Source: Nonomuraea sp. PA05 (GTDB lineage: Bacteria > Actinomycetota > Actinomycetes > Streptosporangiales > Streptosporangiaceae). From it: 64,000 bases of DNA. Shown here piece by piece: positions 1 to 7,836 of the stretch (positions are counted from its first letter, which is position 1; the number at the start of each line of letters is the position of its first letter). Under the pieces are notes generated by a model. It saw only the letters and a list, made by a program, of their open reading frames with translations. It made no database searches and had not been told where the DNA came from. A program made the translations under genes and the position numbers. The stretch lies in assembly GCF_008086045.1 (NCBI RefSeq), contig NZ_VSEY01000005.1, positions 248,001 to 312,000 on the forward strand, written 5' to 3'.

Positions 1-121
1 CGAAAGCCTCGATCAACTCCCCGCGCATCGTAAAGGTGAACGCGTTGAGCCGCTCGGGACGCTTCAATGTGACGGTGGCGATGCGATCGATCACCCCGTA
101 CTCGATCTCCGTGAAGGCCAT
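1..121 (-). CDS. Enoyl-CoA hydratase/isomerase (crotonase) family, N-terminal part only
   Basis: Only the first 40 codons lie in the window; the gene runs off the left edge. Reading leftward from an ATG at 121, the protein begins MAFTEIEYGVIDRIATVTLK and continues RPERLNAFT, the classic opening of crotonase-fold acyl-CoA hydratases, where the RPERLNA segment forms the start of the CoA-binding region. These enzymes hydrate or isomerise enoyl-CoA thioesters in the cytoplasm. The gene diverges from the LCP gene to its right; the AT-rich stretch at about 130-190 probably carries the promoters for one or both. The exact substrate cannot be judged from this fragment. The family assignment is firm, the function is not. 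Confidence 0.8.
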   Translation of the reverse strand, partial: MAFTEIEYGVIDRIATVTLKRPERLNAFTFTMRGELIEAF

Positions 122-291
122 GCCCCGAATCTTATTCGGTTACTGATGTTCACCTAGCGATAAAGACATATTTCGTATCTGATGCATAGGCTGCCGCCTC
201 TATGGAAGCCTGAGGCGACCGCACCCAGGCGGTTCACCGCAGGTTTCCGAGTTTGCGCCTATGGTGGAGTTCGCGGGGAAACGGGGAAGGC

Positions 292-1770
292 GTGCGGCAG
301 GCTAAGGAACCACTGAGCGCCGGAGCGGTCCTCGGGTGGCTGGTGCTCGCGGCACTCGCACCCGGGGCCGCCCATCTGCGTGCCGGTTGGCGCAGGACCG
401 GCCTCACCCTCATCTCCGTCTACGCCGCGCTCCTGCTGGCCGTGCTCGCGGTGGCCCTCACCAACGACATCGGCTCCCTGGCGGGCTCCGCCACCCAGAA
501 CTCCTCGCTCATCGCCATCATGGTCGGCGCGATCGTGCTCGGGCTGGCCTGGTTCGCCCTCATCGTGCACTCGTTCGTGGTGCTGCGGCCCGGCAGGCTC
601 GCCCAGTCAGGGCAGATACTCACCGGCACCGTCGCCGGACTCCTCGCCGTCGTGGTGATCGTGCCGTTCGGCTACGCCGCCCAGTTCGCCAACACCTCGC
701 GCGAAGCGCTCGGCGCCATCTTCCAGGCCCCCGAGAACGAAGGCGAGAGCCCCGCCCCCGACCCCAAGCCGGAAGACCCCTGGTCCGGCCGCGACCGCGT
801 CAACATCCTGCTGCTCGGCGGCGACGCCGACGACAACCGCGTCGGCGTGCGCACCGACAGCATGAACCTGGCCAGCATCGACGTGAAGACCGGCAACACC
901 GTCCTGTTCAGCCTCCCCCGCAACCTCGAGGACGTGCGCTTCCGCCCGGGCACCGCGATGGCCCGCCGCTTCCCCAACGGCTTCGACCTGCCCAAGGACG
1001 CCAACGGCGGCGCCAGCGACCTCCTCAACAGCGTCTGGGAGTACGCCGACGCCCACCCCGAGATCTTCGGCGGCAAGCAGCACCAGGGCCCCAAGGTCCT
1101 CATGGACACGATCGGCTACACCCTCGGCCTCGACGTCGACTGGTACGCCCTGGTCAACATGTGGGGCTTCGCCCGCCTCATCGACGCCATCGGCGGCGTC
1201 ACCATCACCGTCGAGCAGGACGTCGTCTTCGGCAAGTACAACGAGGGCCTGGTCAAGGCCGGCACGCGCAAGCTCAAGGGCGCCGACGCCATGTGGTACG
1301 CCCGCTCGCGCACCTACAGCGACGACTACACCCGCATGCGCCGCCAGCGGTGCGTGCTCGGCGCCATCCTGAACCAGGCCGACCCGGCGACGGTGCTCAC
1401 CAGGTTCAACCGGATCGCGCTGGCCACCAAGGAACTGATCAGGACCGACATCCCCCAGACGTGGCTGCAGCACCTGGTGCCGCTGGCGCTGAAGGTGAAG
1501 AACGCCGAGGTCACGAGCGTGCAGTTCGTGCCGCCGCTGATCAACACCGGCTACCCCGACTGGGAGAAGATCCGCGAGATCGCGGCCAAGGCCGTGCGCG
1601 ACTCCTCCCGCACGGGCGCGGCCGTCGCCGCCTCCGCCTCCCCTTCCTCCATCCCGTCGTCCTCGCTCTCCCCTTCGCCGAAGAAGAGCAAGAAGCCCGC
1701 GAAGGAGACGGGCGACGACCCCACGAAGGGGCTCACCGAAGGGTGTGGCGGGTCCTCCGCCAAGGGCTGA
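292..1770 (+). CDS. LytR-CpsA-Psr (LCP) family protein with N-terminal multi-TM domain
   Basis: LCP enzymes move lipid-linked glycopolymers (teichoic acids, arabinogalactan, capsule) onto peptidoglycan outside the membrane. About four hydrophobic segments occupy residues 10-135, more than the single anchor of most LCP proteins. The LCP domain follows, starting near DRVNILLLGGDADDN, with the conserved VRTDSMNLASID and FSLPRNLEDV stretches (phosphate-binding Arg and Asp), and later YARSRTYSDDYTRMRRQR, the usual end of the core. The C-terminus is a Ser/Pro/Lys-rich tail. I chose GTG at 292 because GGGGAAGG lies just ahead and the next residues lead directly into the first membrane segment; a TTG at 253 would add 13 residues. 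The gene stands alone. Family assignment is secure; the polymer it attaches is unknown. Confidence 0.88.
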   Translation: MRQAKEPLSAGAVLGWLVLAALAPGAAHLRAGWRRTGLTLISVYAALLLAVLAVALTNDIGSLAGSATQNSSLIAIMVGAIVLGLAWFALIVHSFVVLRPGRLAQSGQILTGTVAGLLAVVVIVPFGYAAQFANTSREALGAIFQAPENEGESPAPDPKPEDPWSGRDRVNILLLGGDADDNRVGVRTDSMNLASIDVKTGNTVLFSLPRNLEDVRFRPGTAMARRFPNGFDLPKDANGGASDLLNSVWEYADAHPEIFGGKQHQGPKVLMDTIGYTLGLDVDWYALVNMWGFARLIDAIGGVTITVEQDVVFGKYNEGLVKAGTRKLKGADAMWYARSRTYSDDYTRMRRQRCVLGAILNQADPATVLTRFNRIALATKELIRTDIPQTWLQHLVPLALKVKNAEVTSVQFVPPLINTGYPDWEKIREIAAKAVRDSSRTGAAVAASASPSSIPSSSLSPSPKKSKKPAKETGDDPTKGLTEGCGGSSAKG

Positions 1771-1784
1771 CCCCGTCCTTTACG

Positions 1785-1950
1785 TTGTAGATCACAACAG
1801 CGCCCCGGCGAGCCGCCGCCAGCGCGGCCGACCTCGTGCAGGTCGGCGATGCCGGTCTCCACCGGGAAGTGCGCCTCCGGATCGCGCAGCCACCGGAGGA
1901 CCTGGAGTCGCACGGGGTTGCGCGGAAGTGTCGTCCTGAGCCATCGGCGC
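1785..1950 (-). pseudogene. Remnant of an ArsR-type winged-helix regulator
   Basis: Read leftward, this spacer encodes LPRNPVRLQVLRWLRDPEAHFP followed by VETGIADLHEVG. The segment resembles the first half of ArsR/SmtB-like regulators, in which a helix of the form PxRLxxLRWLxDP precedes the recognition helix. The match then dissolves: the recognition helix and wing are absent, and the frame simply continues antisense through the LCP gene. No good start with a ribosome site precedes it; an ATG just upstream is in another frame, which suggests a frameshift as well as a deletion. I read it as a decayed gene. It could be chance similarity, since the matching stretch is only about 30 residues. Confidence 0.4.
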
Positions 1951-2019
1951 CGAGTAGAGCCCGACATTTCGTGGGACCTCGATATGAGCTGGGGCGGAGA
2001 GCCGGTGCAGACTGGGCGC

Positions 2020-2757
2020 ATGAGTGATGACGACCTGGTGACGGCCGCGATGCTCGGCGAGAACGCGGAGGTCGCTCGGCTGCTGGCGTCCGGCGCTGCG
2101 GCGGGCTCGCCGCGAGCGCTCTACCAGGCCGCCGTGCAGGGGAACGCCGGCATCGTCCGGATGCTGCTGGCCGCCGGCGCCGACCCCTGCCTGGAGAGCG
2201 ACGGCGACGACGAGGGGCTGCCGCTGTGCGCCGCCGCGTGCTGGGGGCACCTCGACGCCGTCAACGCGCTGCTCGACGCGGGCGCCGACCCCGACGCCCG
2301 GGAGGACGCCGGCCGGAGCGCCATGACGGCCTTGCACTGGGCGGCGGCGGGCGACCACCTGGCCGTCGCGCGCGCCCTGCTCGACAGGGGCGCCGGCCCC
2401 GATCTGAGCGACGGCGCCGGCAACACCGCGCTCTCCCGGGCCGCCGAGCGCGGCGCCGCGGCCATGGTCAGAGTGCTGCTCGACCACGGGGCCGTCCCGG
2501 ACGCGCGGGCTCTCGACCACGCGCGGCGCCACGCCGGGCTCGACATCGAGGCCGAGGTGCGCGCGCGGGCCGGACGGCACGCGCCCCAGGACGCCCGGAT
2601 CAGCGTGCGGAGGGAGGAGGCGGAGGGAGGCGGTGTGCGGGTCGTGGCCGAGGTGCGTGACGGCGCGGGACGGCCGCGCTCGGAGACCGCGCTGGGCACC
2701 GGCCACGCCGAGATCGTCCGCCTGCTGGAGGCGCGCCTGGACGTGGAGTCCCACTGA
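2020..2757 (+). CDS. Ankyrin-repeat protein
   Basis: A 245-residue cytoplasmic protein made mainly of ankyrin repeats, which are protein-binding scaffolds with no catalytic activity. Repeat signatures are visible in order: VTAAMLGENAEVARLLASGA, LYQAAVQGNAGIVRMLLAAG, LCAAACWGHLDAVNALLDAG, TALHWAAAGDHLAVARALLD and TALSRAAERGAAAMVRVLLD, followed by a less regular tail. The last 80 residues (EVRARAGRHAPQDARISVRR onwards) hold a charged segment and what looks like a final repeat pair, SETALGTGHAEIVRLLEARL. I chose ATG 2020 because the repeats begin at once after it; an ATG at 1984 would add 12 residues, and neither start has a strong ribosome site. Its partner cannot be inferred from the flanking genes. 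Confidence 0.82.
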   Translation: MSDDDLVTAAMLGENAEVARLLASGAAAGSPRALYQAAVQGNAGIVRMLLAAGADPCLESDGDDEGLPLCAAACWGHLDAVNALLDAGADPDAREDAGRSAMTALHWAAAGDHLAVARALLDRGAGPDLSDGAGNTALSRAAERGAAAMVRVLLDHGAVPDARALDHARRHAGLDIEAEVRARAGRHAPQDARISVRREEAEGGGVRVVAEVRDGAGRPRSETALGTGHAEIVRLLEARLDVESH

Positions 2758-2876
2758 GCCCCGGCCCCCGGCCCACCGGAGCGTAAAGAACGCTCCTCGC
2801 CACTGTGGCGTACCCGGCGGGCCCCTGACGGCTCGTGGTCTCCTGGGCGGAGTCCCGTCACTCAGGAAGGTCCGAC

Positions 2877-3083
2877 ATGCGCCACCGCGCCCACCTACTG
2901 CTGGCCACCGCCGCCCTGGCCACCGCTCTCGCCCCGGTGATCGTCACCGAGCGCCCCACGCCTCCCGGGCTGATCCGGGGCACGCAGAGCGTCCGTCACG
3001 CGCTCATGGGGGCGGGCCAGCACTTCTACCGCCTGTCCGACATCCTCGGCGGCATCAACTGGCACCACCAGCTCACACTCTGA
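2877..3083 (+). CDS. Small secreted peptide, 68 aa
   Basis: An ATG at 2877 follows a strong ribosome site, CAGGAAGG, at a spacing of about six bases, which supports this as a real gene despite its length. The N-terminus MRHRAHLLLATAALATALAP is a typical signal peptide: basic start, hydrophobic core, small residues before the cut. The mature part is about 45 residues and polar, ending GGINWHHQLTL, with no Cys and no recognisable domain. It stops two bases before the end of the convergent enolase-superfamily gene. I do not recognise a family. It may be an extracellular peptide or simply a poorly conserved exported protein. Confidence 0.6.
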   Translation: MRHRAHLLLATAALATALAPVIVTERPTPPGLIRGTQSVRHALMGAGQHFYRLSDILGGINWHHQLTL

Positions 3084-3085
3084 CC

Positions 3086-4090
3086 TCAGACCCGGAACGA
3101 CTCCTTGGACAGGCGCCGCACCCGCGTCTCGTCGATGTCGTGCCCGAGCCCCGACTGGGTCAGCGGAACGGCGATGACCCCGGCGTTCGCGTCCACGATC
3201 GGGGTGACGATCTGGTTCTGGCGGGGCGGCTGCGTGACGTCGCACGGCAGCGTGCAGCCCGGCAGGCTGGCCACCGCCACCGTGGCCGCCCTGGCCAGGC
3301 CCGCCCCCTGGCCGCCCGTGCACTGGATGTCCCAGCCCGCCGCGGCGGCCTTGTCGTGCGCGCGCCTGACCTCCGACAGCGACGGGAACGCGGCCGGCCG
3401 CAGCAGCAGCACCCGCGCCGCCCGTACCGTCAGGTAGTCGTCGAGCTCGGCGGACGAGCCGGCCTCGACCGCGACCGAGGCGGTCACCTGGTCCTGGAGC
3501 GAGGCGTGGGCGTAGACGTCGGAGGTGGCGAAGGGCCGCTCGATGACCTCCAGGCCGTAGGAGTCGAGGGCGACGAGCTGGCCGAGGTCGGTGTAGGCGT
3601 TGCCGCAGTCGACGGCCAGGGTCAGCGCGGGGTACGCCTGGCGCACCGCGCGCACGGGCTCGACGTCCCAGCCGGGCCGCACGTCCAGCGTGACGTGCCC
3701 GTACCCGGCGCAGACCTGCTGGTTGACCCGGGCCACGAGGCTCTCCACGGACGGGTCGGGCGCCAGCCGCACGGTGGCCATGAGCGAGGTGCGGGTGCCG
3801 CCGATCGCCTCGGCGAGCGGCACCCCGCGCATCCTGGTCCACAGGTCCCAGCAGGCCATGTCCACCGCGGAGTCGCCGCGGGCCACCGTGTCGGGGTGCT
3901 CCCAGTCGACGCCGACGAGCTGCGCCGCCAGCGACTCCTCCAGCCTCGACCAGGTCTTGGCCTCCGGAGCGGTCGCCTCGCCCCACCCGGTCATGCCCCC
4001 GTGATCGGTGAGCTTCACGAGCAGGGTCTCCGACCTCCTGCCGTACGGCAGGACCAGCCGGAAGACCTCGAGCTCCCGCACTCGCGGCAT
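3086..4090 (-). CDS. Enolase-superfamily protein (OSBS/N-acylamino acid racemase-like) lacking catalytic lysines
   Basis: The 334-residue protein aligns along the barrel with o-succinylbenzoate synthases and N-acylamino acid racemases: GYGHVTLDVRPGWDVEPVRA, AVDCGNAY, VIERPF and GLARAATVAVASLPGCTLPC all have clear counterparts. Metal ligands remain as D161 and E184, with E209 in place of the usual Asp. However, the KxK motif before PGWD reads T134-L-D136, and the second catalytic lysine (normally in NxKPGR) is R231. In this superfamily the two lysines are the acid/base pair, so ordinary racemase or OSBS chemistry is unlikely. The gene follows the MFS gene by 10 bp on the same strand and is probably cotranscribed with it. 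It may be a pseudoenzyme or use different chemistry. Confidence 0.78.
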   Translation of the reverse strand: MPRVRELEVFRLVLPYGRRSETLLVKLTDHGGMTGWGEATAPEAKTWSRLEESLAAQLVGVDWEHPDTVARGDSAVDMACWDLWTRMRGVPLAEAIGGTRTSLMATVRLAPDPSVESLVARVNQQVCAGYGHVTLDVRPGWDVEPVRAVRQAYPALTLAVDCGNAYTDLGQLVALDSYGLEVIERPFATSDVYAHASLQDQVTASVAVEAGSSAELDDYLTVRAARVLLLRPAAFPSLSEVRRAHDKAAAAGWDIQCTGGQGAGLARAATVAVASLPGCTLPCDVTQPPRQNQIVTPIVDANAGVIAVPLTQSGLGHDIDETRVRRLSKESFRV

Positions 4091-4100
4091 GTACCCCCCT

Positions 4101-5483
4101 TTAGGACGCGGTCCCTTCCATAGTGCCCGCTGCCCGGGAGTGCACGAAACGCGGGGCCAGCACGGCGCCCAGAATCGCCAGCGCGACGGTGAAGGCCAGA
4201 CCGACCGCGTAGTTCTGCGCGGCGGCGGTGAACAGGGCGCCGCTGACCGCGACGGCCACCACGGTGAACACCGACTCGCCCACGCCCACGGCCGCGGTGT
4301 TGTTGCCCTCCTCGCCCTCCTTCGACATCTCCAGCACCAGCACCGACACGGTGGGGTGCAGGACGCCGATGCCGAGCCCCACGGCCGCCATGCCGAGGTG
4401 CGCGAGCACGAGCGGCACCGGGTCGATCAGGACGAGCGTCACCAGCGAGATGCCGGCCGCGATCAGCACCGCGCCGCCGCGCAGGGCCGCCATGTTGCCG
4501 ATCATGCCGCGGCCCTTGATCCAGGAGCCGGTGGACCAGCCGAGGGCGCCGACGGTGAGGACGATGCCGGCGGCGGTGACGCTCAAGCCGAGCTCGTACT
4601 TGAGCATGAGCGGGATGAGCACCTCGGCCGCCGTGTACGAGCCGAAGGCCAGGCCGCGCAGCAGCGGACCGGTCGGCAGGCCGCGGGCGGCCCTCATGGA
4701 GCCGGGCAGCAGCAGCTTGGGCAGCGACACGGCCAGCAGGACGATGCCGGCGGCGAGCAGGGGCAGTCCGGCCAGCTTCAGCGCGCTGCCGTACTGGATG
4801 AGGGCGGCGGCGACGGCGGTCAGCGTGGCGTAGAGGAGCTTGCGGCCGAGGCCGGGGGCGGGCTCGGCGGCGCCCTCGTGGACGGACCTGCCGACGGTTC
4901 CGCGCCAGAGCAGCAGCGCCGACGGGATGACGATCACCGTGACGCCCAGGAAGATCCATCGCCAGTCGGAGTTCTCCGCGATGAAGCCGGCGATGGCCGG
5001 GCCGATCATCGACGGCACCACCCAGGCGGCCGAGAAGGCGGCGAACACGCGCGGATGCATCGCCGGTGGGTACGCCCTGGCGACCAGCACGTACAACGCC
5101 ACCTGGGTGGCCCCGGTGCCCAGCCCCTGCACGAACCGGCCCGCCACGAACACCTCCATGGTCGGCGCCAGCCCGGCCAGCAGCAGCCCCGCCAGGAACG
5201 TCACCACACCGGCCATGATCGGCTGGAGCGGCCCCCGCACGTCGCTCCACCTGCCGCCCAGCACCGTCGCGATCACGCTGGCCGCCAGGGTGGCGCTGAA
5301 GGCCAGGTTGTACAGGTGCATGCCGTCGAGCTCGCGGGCCACCACGGGCATCGCGGTGGCCACCGCCATCGCCTCGAACGCCTGCAACGTCACCAGCGCG
5401 ATCAAGCCGACGCTGAGCGCGCGGTACTGCGGCGAGACCACGCTCGCCGGGGTCTGCACAGGTCCTTCAAGAGTCGTTGTCAT
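4101..5483 (-). CDS. MFS transporter
   Basis: A 460-residue polytopic membrane protein of the major facilitator superfamily, with about 12-14 hydrophobic helices. After a short cytoplasmic start (MTTTLEGPVQTPASV) the first helix contains ALSVGLIALVTLQAFEAMAV. The loop between helices 2 and 3 carries GGRWSDVRGPL, the usual motif A, and helix 4 begins FVAGRFVQGLGTGA. The form resembles proton-driven drug or metabolite exporters. It lies downstream of a TetR gene (78-bp gap) and 10 bp upstream of the enolase-superfamily gene, all leftward, so the three may form one unit. The spacer before its ATG holds the interrupted palindrome TAGGC-AATTCG-GCCTA, a possible operator. Substrate unknown. Confidence 0.85.
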   Translation of the reverse strand: MTTTLEGPVQTPASVVSPQYRALSVGLIALVTLQAFEAMAVATAMPVVARELDGMHLYNLAFSATLAASVIATVLGGRWSDVRGPLQPIMAGVVTFLAGLLLAGLAPTMEVFVAGRFVQGLGTGATQVALYVLVARAYPPAMHPRVFAAFSAAWVVPSMIGPAIAGFIAENSDWRWIFLGVTVIVIPSALLLWRGTVGRSVHEGAAEPAPGLGRKLLYATLTAVAAALIQYGSALKLAGLPLLAAGIVLLAVSLPKLLLPGSMRAARGLPTGPLLRGLAFGSYTAAEVLIPLMLKYELGLSVTAAGIVLTVGALGWSTGSWIKGRGMIGNMAALRGGAVLIAAGISLVTLVLIDPVPLVLAHLGMAAVGLGIGVLHPTVSVLVLEMSKEGEEGNNTAAVGVGESVFTVVAVAVSGALFTAAAQNYAVGLAFTVALAILGAVLAPRFVHSRAAGTMEGTAS

Positions 5484-5561
5484 ACCGGCAAACTATGGCG
5501 AAGACCCTGGTCACCACATCGGGCGGCGGTCCTAGGCAATTCGGCCTAAGGCGCGTACGTG

Positions 5562-6293
5562 CTAGGTCTTGGGCATGCGCGCCTCGATGCCGTCGAGCAG
5601 CAGCTCCAGCCCGTAGTGGAAGCGGTCCTCGCCGTCGCCGGCGGTCAGCTCGTTCACGTGGTCGTGCAGATGCGGGAAGCGCTGCCTCGGCAGCGCCCGG
5701 TAGTAGCCGATGATCTGCCCGACGAACGCCTCGAAGTACTCCTGCGGGCTGCGCATCCCGGACGCCCGCATCCGCGCCCAGTGCAGCGAGCCCTCGTAGG
5801 CGTCGCCCACCAGGTAGAGCGTGAGCCGGTCCATCGCCAGGGACGCCTCGCCCGGCGGCATGCCCGCCTCGATCAGCAGCCCGTACGTGAACTCGCCCAT
5901 GCGCAGCGAGTTCTCGCCCGTCGGGATGTTGGCCAGCGCCGCCCTGGCCACGTCGGCGTGGTCGCGGAAGACGCGGTGCAGCTCCTGGGCGTAGTCGCGC
6001 AGCTGCTCCTTCCAGCGGGACGGGTCGGGCTCCGGCAGCCGGACCTCGCTGAGCACCCGGTCGTAGATCAGTTCGAGCAGCTCCTCCTTGCCGGAGACGT
6101 GCGCGTACAGGGAGGCGGGGCCGGTGTCGAGCTCCTGGGCCACCCGTCTCATGCTCAGCGCGTCGAACCCCTCGGCGTCGAGGATGCGCAGCCCCGTCTC
6201 CACGATCAGCTCCTGGCTGAGCACCCGCTTCGCCTGCGCGGGGCGGCGCGGCTTGCGCCACGGGGGCGCCGGCACGTCCTTGCGTTCGACCAT
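5562..6293 (-). CDS. TetR family transcriptional regulator
   Basis: The helix-turn-helix is near the N-terminus, within GLRILDAEGFDALSMRRVAQ followed by ELDTGPASLYAHVSGKEELL, a textbook TetR DNA-binding domain. The rest is a helical ligand domain of the TetR_C/AcrR type (243 residues in all). I chose the ATG at 6293 (MVERKDVP) instead of upstream starts because the upstream frame would run through the operator region. It is transcribed away from the DHA2 transporter gene at 6376, and the shared 80-bp region holds two perfect inverted repeats, so it very probably represses that pump and itself. It also lies upstream of a second MFS gene in the same direction. The ligand is unknown. Confidence 0.9.
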   Translation of the reverse strand: MVERKDVPAPPWRKPRRPAQAKRVLSQELIVETGLRILDAEGFDALSMRRVAQELDTGPASLYAHVSGKEELLELIYDRVLSEVRLPEPDPSRWKEQLRDYAQELHRVFRDHADVARAALANIPTGENSLRMGEFTYGLLIEAGMPPGEASLAMDRLTLYLVGDAYEGSLHWARMRASGMRSPQEYFEAFVGQIIGYYRALPRQRFPHLHDHVNELTAGDGEDRFHYGLELLLDGIEARMPKT

Positions 6294-6306
6294 ACGAACA
6301 CTGTAC

Positions 6307-6360
6307 TTGACACGAACGCTGTTCGTAACTAAAACGGTGTTCGTCGCTTGGAACACCGTT
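6307..6360 (+). promoter_or_regulatory. Promoter and two nested TetR operators ahead of the MFS pump
   Basis: TTGACA at 6307-6312 and TAAAAC at 6330-6335 are separated by 17 bp, a good housekeeping-type promoter reading right. A perfect inverted repeat ACGAAC-GCT-GTTCGT (6312-6326) sits between the two boxes, and a second perfect repeat, AACGGTGTTC and GAACACCGTT with an 8-bp spacer (6333-6342 and 6351-6360), starts in the -10 box. Repressor bound to either would block polymerase. Both repeats contain GTTC/GAAC half-sites, so one TetR protein may bind both. Confidence 0.75.
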
Positions 6361-6375
6361 TACTCAGGAGTTGTC

Positions 6376-7827
6376 ATGACAGTTACCGCTTCATCGGCGG
6401 CGACCGGCACAGCGCCCTACCGCTGGCGCTGGGTCGCCTTGTTCGTGATCCTGGCCGCCGAGGTGATGGACCTGCTCGACGCGCTCGTCACCGCCATCGC
6501 CGCCCCCACCATCCAGCAGGAGCTGGGCGGCTCGGAAAGCCTCGTGCAGTGGCTCGGCGCGAGCTACACCCTGGCCATGGCCGTCGGCCTGATCACCGGC
6601 GGGCGGCTCGGCGACCTGTTCGGCAAGAAGCGCATGTTCGTGATCGGCGCCGCCGGCTTCACCGTCGCCTCACTGCTGTGCGGCATCGCCACCGGCCCGG
6701 AGATGCTGGTCGCCGCCCGGGCCGTACAGGGCCTGTTCGGAGCCGTGATGCTGCCGCAGGGGCTGGGGCTGATCAGGGAGATGTTCCCGCCGCGCGAGAT
6801 GGGCAAGGCGTTCGGCATGTTCGGGCCGGTCATGACCATCTCCTCCGTCGGCGGGCCCGTCCTGGCCGGCTGGCTGGTGGACGCCGACTTCTTCGGCACC
6901 GGCTGGCGCATGATCTTCCTCATCAACCTGCCGATCGGGCTGGCCGCCGTCCTGGCCGCGCTGCGCTTCCTGCCCGAGTACCGCCTGTCCAACGCCACCC
7001 GCCTCGACCTGCCCGGCGTCGCGCTCGTCTCGGTCGCCGCGTTCCTGCTGATCTTCCCGCTCATCCAGGGCCGCGAGCAGGGCTGGCCCGCCTGGACGTT
7101 CGTCTCGATGGCCGCCTCCGCCGTGGCGTTCGCCCTCTTCGGCCGGTACGAGTCGCGCCGCGCCAGGTCCGGCCGTGACCCCCTGGTCACCCCCAGCCTG
7201 TTCCGCAAGCGGGCCTTCGTCGGCGGCCTCGTCGCCGGCCTCGCCTTCTTCTCCGGGCTGACCGGCTTCGGCGTCGTCTTCAGCTTCTACACGCAGGCCG
7301 GGCTCGGCTTCACCCCGCTCCAGGCCGGCCTGACCGCCCTGCCGCAGGCCCTCGGCGGCGTCGCCGGCTTCGGCCTGGCCATGGCCGGGCTCCAGGAGAG
7401 GCTCGGGCGCGGCCTCATGCAGATCGGCGCCCTCGTGATGGCGGCGGGCGCCGCCGTGCTCGCCCTCACCATCCACGTGTCGGGGGTGGACGTCAGCGCC
7501 TGGCAGCTCTCCCCCGGCCTGGCCCTCGTGGGCGTCGGGATGGGGCTCACCATGGCGCCGTTCTTCGACATCGTGCTGGCCGGGGTCGAGCCGCACGAGA
7601 CCGGCTCGGCGTCCGGCACGCTGACCGGGGTGCAGCAGCTCGGCGGCGCCTTCGGGACGGCCGTGCTCGGCACGCTCTTCTTCGACCTGCTCGCCGGCGG
7701 GTGGGAGTTCGGGGCCTCCATGGAGGTGACGGTCTGGGTGGAGGTCGGGCTGCTGGTGCTGACGTTCGCGCTGTCGTACCTGCTGCCGCGCCGCGCCCGC
7801 CCGGAACAGCAGCCGCACGGCGCGTGA
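6376..7827 (+). CDS. MFS transporter, DHA2 (EmrB/QacA) type
   Basis: A 483-residue drug/proton antiporter-type membrane protein with about 14 hydrophobic helices. Signatures include the first helix region EVMDLLDALVTAIAAPTIQQ, typical of DHA2 exporters, the motif A loop GGRLGDLFGKKRMFVIGAAG, the helix 4 start ARAVQGLFGAVMLPQGLGLI, and motif C-like glycine and proline residues in helix 5 (VGGPVLAGWLV). ATG 6376 follows the ribosome site CAGGAG by five bases. It is transcribed away from the TetR gene across two operators, so it is very likely induced by whatever ligand the TetR protein binds. The substrate is unknown, but multidrug or self-made metabolite export is the usual role of this family. 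Confidence 0.9.
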   Translation: MTVTASSAATGTAPYRWRWVALFVILAAEVMDLLDALVTAIAAPTIQQELGGSESLVQWLGASYTLAMAVGLITGGRLGDLFGKKRMFVIGAAGFTVASLLCGIATGPEMLVAARAVQGLFGAVMLPQGLGLIREMFPPREMGKAFGMFGPVMTISSVGGPVLAGWLVDADFFGTGWRMIFLINLPIGLAAVLAALRFLPEYRLSNATRLDLPGVALVSVAAFLLIFPLIQGREQGWPAWTFVSMAASAVAFALFGRYESRRARSGRDPLVTPSLFRKRAFVGGLVAGLAFFSGLTGFGVVFSFYTQAGLGFTPLQAGLTALPQALGGVAGFGLAMAGLQERLGRGLMQIGALVMAAGAAVLALTIHVSGVDVSAWQLSPGLALVGVGMGLTMAPFFDIVLAGVEPHETGSASGTLTGVQQLGGAFGTAVLGTLFFDLLAGGWEFGASMEVTVWVEVGLLVLTFALSYLLPRRARPEQQPHGA

Positions 7828-7836
7828 GCGCCCCCC

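Noticed and set aside
607..1473. Long open frames antisense to the LCP gene and many similar ones elsewhere
   Set aside because: They are shadows of GC-rich coding strands, with Arg/Pro/Gly-rich translations and no conserved motifs.
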